64,000 bases of DNA from Nothophaeocryptopus gaeumannii (lineage: Eukaryota > Ascomycota > Dothideomycetes > Mycosphaerellales > Mycosphaerellaceae), in NCBI GenBank assembly GCA_031771865.1, contig JASISA010000026.1, positions 1,860,001 to 1,924,000 of the forward strand, read 5' to 3'. The translations under genes were made by a program, and so were the position numbers. The notes under the pieces were generated by a model. The model was not told the DNA's origin and searched no databases. It was given only the letters and a program-made list of their open reading frames with translations. Shown here piece after piece: positions 57,501 to 64,000 of this stretch (position 1 is its first letter; each line of letters begins with the position of its first letter).

Positions 57501-58330
57501 AGCGGGTAGATCGACTAGAGACGTACTATAGTACATCCTTTAAAGCGTTTAGACTACGTAGAAGAAAGGCAAGGTAGCCTTAGTATTATTACTTAATATA
57601 ATAGGAGCGTTTAATAAAGTTAATTACGAACGGTTAATCCATAAGCTACGGTATAGGAGGATTCTATACTAGATTATAGCTTTTATAGCGTTATTCCTAA
57701 AGGATAGAGAGATAACAATCGCTATCCCTAGATACGAGTTACTAGTAGTACGAGTAGTATACGGAATCCTATAAGGAAGTACTATCTTACCTATCCTATT
57801 CCTCTTCTTTATAGCCTCCCTCCTAGAAGGAATAGAATATACCGAAGTAGTTAGGTTTATAGATAATATATACCTTATTATAGTATTAAATTCGATAAGA
57901 GGTATATACGAGGTACTAGAAAAGGACTATAATAGCTGTCTACAATAGGCCTTAAGATATAGAGCTAAGTTCGCCCCTAAGAAATATAAAGTTATATACT
58001 TTATAAGGGGTATAAGGAGCATATCCGAATCCTAGAGAATACCTAATATCCCGTCGCTCTAGAGTAGCCTAGAGGACATAATAAGGGTCCTAGGAGTAAT
58101 CGTTAATAAGAGACTTAAGTAGCACGTATAGATAGAGAATACCCTTACAAAAGTAAAATAGCTAGAAGCTATACTACGACGGATTACTACAACTACGTAG
58201 AGCGCTACGGTAGAGATAGCCCGTAAGCTATATATCTTAATAATTAGGCTAGTAGTAATACACGGGAGCGAGGTATAGATAGTAGGAAAGGAGACTAGAA
58301 TCTTAAAAATACTCTAATAAAAGCTATAGG
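54550..58330 (+). mobile_element. RIP-mutated non-LTR retrotransposon (Tad1-like LINE)
   Basis: Read through its many stops, the plus strand shows a zinc-knuckle-like gag end at about 55480. An apurinic-type endonuclease motif follows at about 56240-56310 (HVLVRDFNLYYR, from an ancestral GDFNLHH-type motif). Reverse transcriptase blocks come next: APGLDEI-like at about 57205, LNIIGAFNKVNYERL at about 57600, GSTILPILFLFFIASLL at about 57780 and the YxDD-equivalent FIDN at about 57860. Motif order and wording fit the Tad1 clade of fungal LINEs. No frame is functional. Confidence 0.75.
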
Positions 58331-58343
58331 TAATATAGAATAG

Positions 58344-58560
58344 TGTTACGGACAAGTCGTGGAGTCATGACAGCCAACCAATCTGAGGCACAGCTGCAAC
58401 GGGTGATCCCGTTACAGATTGCTCTCAGTGCTCTCTATGCTCCCTCAGCAGAGCCACGGAGCAGACAGAGCAGACAGAGCAATACTAAGGAAGGCGAGTA
58501 TATAGAGAACATTCCTTATCAGCTAGATAGGAGCTTCGTGCTCAACTCAATACTACTCTT
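58344..58560 (+). mobile_element. LTR-like island, plus orientation, right end unclear
   Basis: Begins TGTTACGGAC, the same ten bases as the minus-strand end of the island at 52972. It has normal composition and includes a TATATA box (GAGTATATAGAG) about 150 bp in, then dissolves into RIP sequence near 58560 without a visible CGTAACA end. Probably a truncated LTR of a related element. Confidence 0.4.
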
Positions 58561-58989
58561 CTACTACTTTTAAGGAGAACGAGGAGGATCTTACTACTAT
58601 CGCCAAGTATACTAAAGATAAGGCTTTTAATCTAAAGACTCTAAGTAATCTTAGTAAGGCTAAATAGAAGGAGGAAGGTTTAAAGGCTAGTATAAGAGTA
58701 CGAGTAAGAGATGCGATTAAGGACTATTTACGACTACGTGCGAGTAGTATAGCGAGTAACGTTAGTATAGAACTAGCTACTATGCCTAAGGGTAAGTATA
58801 GGGAGCTAAAGGAATAGTCGAAATCCGGCTTTAATATAGTATATAAACTATACCTACGATAATACGAATTTCCTTAGGATAATTAGAGGAGCTTAGAGGT
58901 ATAGTTATACCTAAATATATCTATAAATATGCAAAATAAAAGGCGTTTTTAGGATCGTAGTATATATATTAGTAAAGCTCGAATTCTAA

Positions 58990-60300
58990 AGATTTATATA
59001 CCTCCTAAAGCTAAGTAGTACGTATAGCTCGCTAAGTACGAACTCGTCGCGCTAGTAAAGACTATACTCGTTATCGCTAACCTTAGACTTCTTAGACTTA
59101 CTATTATTACTTCTACTACCCTTAGATAATATACTATCGTTATCCTCTTACGTATATTACGCCTATAATCTTTCACGCTTATTAAGATCTATACTCTAAG
59201 TAGCGCTAGCCGAAGTAGCGAACTCCTAGGCGTTATATTCTAGATCCTCGCTATCGATATTATAGCTAGTATACTTAAAGAGTCCGTACGCTTTATCGCT
59301 ACGATATTACTATAGATACTATATAAGGTAATACTAGAAGTTATAGAACCTATCTACCTCGTAGATATGCTTTTTAATAACCTTTTTTAGTAGGTTAAAG
59401 GTCTACTCGATTAGATTTAGATCTAGTAAGTATAGTAGTAAGTACTCGAGTCTATAGCTAGCTAATAAGATCGCTTCCTTTATATCTTTACTATAGTAGA
59501 TAGAGGTATTATCTATAACAAAGATTATCTATAGTCTATCCTCTAGTATTAGTAATATATCGTAGACTAGCCAAGACACGAATAGCTCCCTATTAAATAA
59601 TCCTTAGTATACCTTAGTATATAGTAAGTAGCTATAGATAGTAAAGGCTAGTAAAACTAACTACTAAGTCTCACGCTTTACAAATTGAAAGTCCTAGTAA
59701 TCCACGCCTATAGGGCTCTATCTATACTTCCGCTAACTAGTTTACTAATTATAGGCTATCTCGTCGATAAATATAAGCCTATCTATAGGCTACTTCTAGT
59801 ACTAAATCGTCTAGATTACTCGTAACTATAGATTACGTTCCTTCGCGACTCTTCGAGTAGTTTTATAGCTCTAATAACGATCTTATAGTACACGTTAAAG
59901 CGTACGTAGGCGTACCTTAATACTAAACTCATTATTTAACGCTATTATTATTTTAGCGTAATATGCGTCCGGGCGCTCTAAGAGATAGTATAGTAGCTAG
60001 GTTTCTTAGTCTTCGGTTATTGTCTACGGATAGCCACGCCTTATCGACAGCTAAGCTAAATATATCTCGCTAAATACTCTCTATTATTCCTTTATATAGT
60101 ATACCGTTCTTTTAGTAATAGGTAGCCTCGTCTAATCGAGTATTTAGTTAATAGTTATACTAGCTTTAAAACACGACTTTAGGAGCTTCTAGAAGCCGAT
60201 AGGTAGTTTAGCTAGCTTAGCTATTACTATAATACCTTAGAATTAATAATATAGACGATTTACTAGCTAACTTTAGCTTTATTCGAGTATTCGGGACTAA
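58990..60300 (-). pseudogene. RIP-mutated Tc1/mariner-superfamily DDE transposase
   Basis: On the minus strand from about 60300, protein-like sequence interrupted by many stops shows the order of a fungal Tc1/mariner 'DDE superfamily endonuclease'. It has a helix-turn-helix part (IRRGYP...TITED, PDAYYAKIIIALN), a first catalytic region (LIFIDEIA), SPIGVDYQDFQ, a second Asp in FVIDNTSIYYSKDIK (about 59515) and the final YLLDLNLIE (about 59420), the decayed SPDLNPIE motif. Pro-to-Leu and Gln-to-stop changes are what RIP would make. Confidence 0.75.
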
Positions 60301-60330
60301 TTCTAGTAATTAAGATGCAGTAGACCGCTC

Positions 60331-60726
60331 TTACGGCCAATTTGTCATAGTGCGTGAGTCCAGCGAATCGGAAATATGCCGCAGAGCCCCAACTGACAAG
60401 CATTATGCGGCTCACAGTATAAACTTTGGTTTGCAGGCATCCAGCATCGTAGGTTCTACTGTATGCGAATGCCTCTTTGGCTCACTGTGTATGAACTCGC
60501 ATCTCGACAGTAGACTCCACCATTCACATGTGAATTCGAAGAGATGATCAGTTTGATACTCAAGTGAATTATGTCTACGCGAAGTTGTGTGGCTTGGCGC
60601 TCGGCGGAGCACTTCCGATCCGATCCCTGTTCTTCGCGCATCTCACTTCGACCTCATTAGACCTGTTGACCACCACAATTCCTTCCAACACTCGAGATCG
60701 AGCAAGAGGAGCGTCGAGCCGCCAAA
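60331..60726. other. Upstream region of the U1A-type gene
   Basis: Composition returns to normal at about 60320. No gene is supported; this should contain the promoter and 5' UTR of the RRM gene. Confidence 0.5.
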
Positions 60727-61611
60727 ATGGCCCAGGAGAACCCACCAAACGCAACGTTCGTACATCGCACCGCGTACGAACAAGCGTCCCCTTGAGTGTA
60801 GAAACTGACCATGACCATAGTCTCTACGTACGCGCTTCAGAAGTCCTCGCGCACTTTTCATTTGATACTGATATGCCTCCTCTAGATCCGCGGCCTCGAC
60901 GAGAAGGTCAATCCTACAAAGATCATCGAAGAAATCCACGAAGTCCTTGGAGAAGTCGGCACGATTATCGATGTCATCGCGAAGAAGAGCGTGAAGCGCA
61001 AGGGCCAGGCCTTCGTGGTCTTTGACAGTGTCGATGAGGCATCAGATGCACTGGAAGCATTTCAAGGCTTCGAGATCACTGGCAAACCCGTAGAGATATC
61101 ATTCGCGAAGACGAGGAGTGATGCGACCGTGAAGAAGGACGGCGAGCAGGAGCTGGAGAAGCATAAGCGGCATCGGTTGGCGGAAAAAGGTACACAAAAA
61201 TTCCGAGTGGCTTCAAGAGGAACGTGGTACTGATACTTGGATCTAGAGCGCAAACAAGCCCTCGAAGCCGCCGAAGCAGAGAAGAAACCCGTCAAGCGCC
61301 CCGCCGCCGAGAGCCTCGCGGAGCGACCTGTCAAGACCACCAAAGCGCCCGCCGGCAACATGGCAGACGAATACCTCCCACCGAACAAAATCCTCATCTT
61401 GCGCGAGCTGCCGGATGATTACGGCAAGGACGCGATCCAAGCCGTCTTCGGTCGCTTCCCTGGTTTCAAGGAAGTTCGTACCGTGCCTGGACGAACAGGG
61501 CTTGCTTTTGCGGAGTATGAGGATGAGACTGGGGCCATTGCGGCGAAGGAGGCTATGAATGGGGTGACGCTGGGTGAGAAGACGATACGGGTGACGTTCC
61601 AGAGGCAGTAG
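60727..61611 (+). CDS. U1A/U2B''-type spliceosomal RRM protein
   Basis: Four exons: 60727-60755, 60821-60827 (only 7 nt), 60886-61189 and 61247-61611. All introns are GT-AG (65, 58 and 57 bp) and phase-consistent, giving 234 residues. Two RRMs: the first (residues about 9-85) has RNP2 LYIRGL, formed across the microexon, and RNP1 KGQAFVVF; the second (about 155-232) has ILILREL and GLAFAEY. A Lys/Ala/Glu-rich linker joins them. This is the layout of the U1 snRNP A / U2 snRNP B'' family, which binds snRNA stem-loops in the nucleus. Fungi often have one gene serving one or both roles, so I leave the symbol blank. Confidence 0.9.
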
Positions 61612-62241
61612 ACTGGGTTCGAATCTTGGACACCGGCGGGGAGTAATTGGGCCTCTCGCGTTGGACACGGCTTCACGGAATTCATTCTTGCTAAACCCAC
61701 CTCATGCTTCTCTACGTGAACTTCTTCAATCGATTCGAAGACGCGCTATATTGAGAATATGGATGAGGCGCTCGTGGGCAACATGGGGCAAGACAGATGA
61801 CGTGAGTCAGCAAAGATGCCCCCCAGCTTGAGGCGCTTGGTGCCCTCAGACCTCGATACGGCTCAAGCACTCCTGATCTGATGTTGAGGCAAAGGTTTAG
61901 ATCAAAAATTACAGCTCTTCCTACCTTTGCCCCTTCTCTTGCTACTTTCTTGCACACGTGCATGGTAACAACTGACGCGTCCATATCACAGCCTGACTCT
62001 ACTCGGCGGAGAGAAGACGAGCGCTACACAGATCGCATCAGCTCAACTACATAGTTTTGCTCGCATCTTGTCACATAAACTGCGTTGTCACTTGTCATTC
62101 GCTACTACGGCTACATCCGTATAGCATCCACGCGAAATTCATCTCGGCGAGACTTTATCACCGTGCCTTAAGAGAAATTCTGACACACCACGAAAACCGT
62201 GTCCCCTGAATGCAAAGAATCCCAAATGTCCCGAGTGCAGC
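61612..62241. other. Intergenic, no supported gene
   Basis: Downstream of the U1A-type gene; short domain-less frames only. Confidence 0.5.
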
Positions 62242-62391
62242 ATGGCACCAACCCTCACGCCGGACGAAATCCCCGCGACTCCGAGTGGTTTCGAGAGATT
62301 GCCTGCTGAGGCACCCTATGATTTCGATTACACCGACATTAGTATCCCTGAAGCCAAGCCGCGCGGGTACTCTACCATGGCCATCCTCCTG
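62242..62391 (+). other. Orphan first-exon-like ORF
   Basis: ATG 62242 opens about 50 codons of Pro-rich, acidic sequence (LTPDEIPATPSGFERLPAEAPYDFDYTD) ending at a good donor (CTG-GTAAGC). No matching second exon follows, because the minus-strand RBR-like relic begins at 62455. It may be the stranded start of a truncated gene. Confidence 0.35.
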
Positions 62392-62454
62392 GTAAGCTCA
62401 GGTCCATGCGCCCCCCTGCTGGAAGCTCCCTTCAACGTGCTTTCCTATTCAAGA

Positions 62455-64000
62455 TCAAGGTTCCTGGCCATACACATCTCTCAAATGCTCATCGTAAACC
62501 CCCTCCCCATACCTCCCAGACGTCTTCAAGCATTCCCAACGAAGATGCACCTTGCACCCCTCGCACGTAACATGGTTGCATCCCTCCATCTTATCCAGTG
62601 GTGTCTTGAATTTCGGACAGTCCTGAGTGTCATTCTGCTGCTTGTACTCGTCGAAGATTCGATTGCTTTCCACTTCCACGCATGTCAAGAGGTAGTGGAT
62701 CGTGTGGCAGGAAGTGCAGATTAGTGAGATGCATCTTGGGCACACGTATGTCGTTGCTGTTGGGTCCGGTGGTGTGACGCGATAGATCGAAGGTCAGGAG
62801 GGTGTCGGGCAGTAATGGCATTCTTCTAGACGGAGACAGATGTACCGGTCGAGAGAGGTTTCGAGGACGTCTTCGAGAGTCGGTTGGGGTAGATTCTTGC
62901 GCAAAGTGTGCAATGAGATGGTCTGACCGCAGTATTTGGCTTGACATGCCAGGTGAAAGTCGTCATTGAGTCGTAGGCTGAGCATGACGAGTTACGAGAA
63001 GCAGTCTCTGCAGTAGTCGTGGCCGCAGGGAGGAGAAGTTGTGGTTTCCACGGGACAAAAGTAGATGGGACATTCCTGCTGCTCGACAGGCTCTTTTGCA
63101 AAATATCTCAGCTCTCGTTTGTCGATATCGATTTGAATATGAGCATCGAGACCTTTTAGTTGTAACACGCAGTCGATCTCTTTTCTTGCAAGTTCGGCGT
63201 TTTCATACGAGGAATGCCATAGTGGCTGGTCTGAGAACTCCATCCTCCGTCCTTGGAAAATCTCTTCAAGTGCATCAGCAGCTTTCGCAACCTCTTTGGC
63301 ATTTTCACCTTCAAGCGAAAGACTCACAAATCGCTCAGATGTATTACAGTCTCGGACCTTGAAGTTTACCCTGGCCTCTTGCCACTGCGATACACTCTCC
63401 TCAATCTGCTCGCGAACGTGGGCAAAGAGCTTCCTCTCAATTTTGATCATAGAACTCGTGAACAACTCCAAGGTCGATTCGTTATCGTCAAGAAAGTCAT
63501 GTCTTGTCGTTGAAGTCTCCGACGGCAGCTTCAGCATCTCCCTAATGGGCGAAGACTGCTTCGGACGTGAAGACATGACCTCTTGGAATAGGTCGTTCAT
63601 GCATGAACACTAACAGACCCTTCGTTTCAAGCAACTCCTGGGTACGCCTCTGCCGCTCCTCTATGTCGAAGCGCAGATGCTCGGCACTGAACACGAACAC
63701 CTTCGCCCGGTCGTATTCCCCAAAAATTGCGGACTCAATGTCATTCCTCGTGGCAGCGTGCGGAAGGTTCGAGATTGTGACAACGAATGGCTCAGAAACG
63801 CCCTGTGGATCCGTACTATCCACGCGAGTGCCAAGAACTCGATACCTGCCCTGATTGAACTTTCCAGAGACTCGTAATGCCGTTCCAAGGTCTTCAAAAT
63901 ATAGTCGTGCTGAAGGACGCAGATGATACCAGGCGACGAGGACTTTGGTGCGAGCCCGGTGGAGGTGGAGGCGGTGATGCGACTGCGGTGATCGATTTGT
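62455..64000 (-). pseudogene. DEAH-helicase/RBR-type E3 ubiquitin ligase, broken, runs off window
   Basis: Minus-strand remnant of a large protein whose start lies beyond 64000. From the window edge: a conserved pre-RBR region (RTKVLVAWYHLRPSARLYFEDLG, then a VTISNLPHAATRNDIESAIF RRM-like segment). A helical region follows, then RING1 (CPIYFCPVET ... PCGHDYCRDCF), an IBR (AKYCGQTI ... CHYCPTP ... CPRCISLICTSCHTIHY) and RING2 (CPKFKTPLDKMEGCNHVTCEGC), which ends near 62500. Lesions: a frame change near 63600, TAA at 62994-62992 just after RING1, and TGA at 62796-62794, replacing a Cys expected in the IBR. The final RING2 Cys candidates are partly altered (KFKT in place of KCKT). Fungal DEAH-RBR fusions exist; the helicase part is outside this window. 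Confidence 0.7.

Larger units (their letters stand above)
52300..60330. repeat. RIP-degraded AT-rich transposon block
   Basis: About 8 kb in which TA dinucleotides and TAG/TAA triplets saturate both strands and CpA/TpG are scarce, the footprint of repeat-induced point mutation (C to T at CpA). No frame stays open. It holds a LINE relic (about 54550-58330), a Tc1/mariner transposase relic (about 58990-60300, minus) and unassigned protein-like remnants at 52373-52600 (plus) and 58575-58900 (plus). A gag-like remnant is possible at about 53140-52975 (minus). Two islands of normal composition (52606-52972 and 58344-58560) interrupt it. Edges against the MFS and U1A-type genes are sharp. Confidence 0.9.

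Noticed and set aside
1..64000. CRISPR arrays, operons, riboswitches
   Set aside because: No regularly spaced repeats with unique spacers were seen, and the gene structure is eukaryotic with spliceosomal introns.

Overview
The window is nuclear DNA of a filamentous ascomycete. Genes carry short GT-AG introns of about 49-92 bp, with one of 260 bp. The set is typically fungal: ammonium permease, GH64 glucanase, a C2H2/Zn(II)2Cys6 regulator, SRPK-type kinase, BBE-like oxidase and an NIS1-like secreted protein. One 8-kb block is saturated with TpA and in-frame stops, as left by repeat-induced point mutation (RIP). A plant-associated Pezizomycotina, probably Dothideomycetes, is my inference; no marker fixes the species.

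Layout. 0.8-11.8 kb (minus strand): ammonium permease with GATA motifs upstream, a multispanning membrane protein, an NIS1-like secreted protein, a type II membrane glycosyltransferase-like protein and a small cupin. 12.3-21.7 kb (plus strand): a flavin monooxygenase fused to an acetoacetate-decarboxylase-like domain but split by a frameshift, a Tc1-like relic, an SRPK-type kinase with a problematic splice site, and a 954-residue hybrid zinc-finger regulator. 22.5-33.9 kb: three broken genes (BBE-like oxidase, membrane protein, interrupted secreted protein) around an intact housekeeping block (TMEM42-like transporter, TFIIA gamma, V-ATPase subunit c'', DNA polymerase delta subunit 4). 34.8-36.6 kb: PMP3-like proteolipid and exosome subunit MTR3. 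36.6-43.0 kb: a local family of small F-box-like ('LPxELYDxIY') proteins, three with intact frames and three broken, plus a broken BTB gene. 44.3-52.0 kb: two secreted-protein candidates, a 373-bp MITE with 41-bp terminal inverted repeats, a GH64 beta-1,3-glucanase, two unassigned proteins and an MFS transporter. 52.3-60.3 kb: RIP-degraded transposon graveyard (Tad-like LINE, Tc1/mariner transposase, other relics) with two LTR-like islands of normal composition. 60.7-64.0 kb: a U1A/U2B''-type RRM protein with a 7-nt microexon, an orphan exon, and a broken DEAH/RBR-type ubiquitin ligase running off the window end.

The clearest theme is decay. Conserved core genes are intact, while accessory genes often carry stops or frameshifts outside the RIP block. 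No operon-like biosynthetic system is evident. The most distinctive items are the monooxygenase-decarboxylase fusion beside a divergent cupin, the MITE, the F-box-like family cluster and the microexon.
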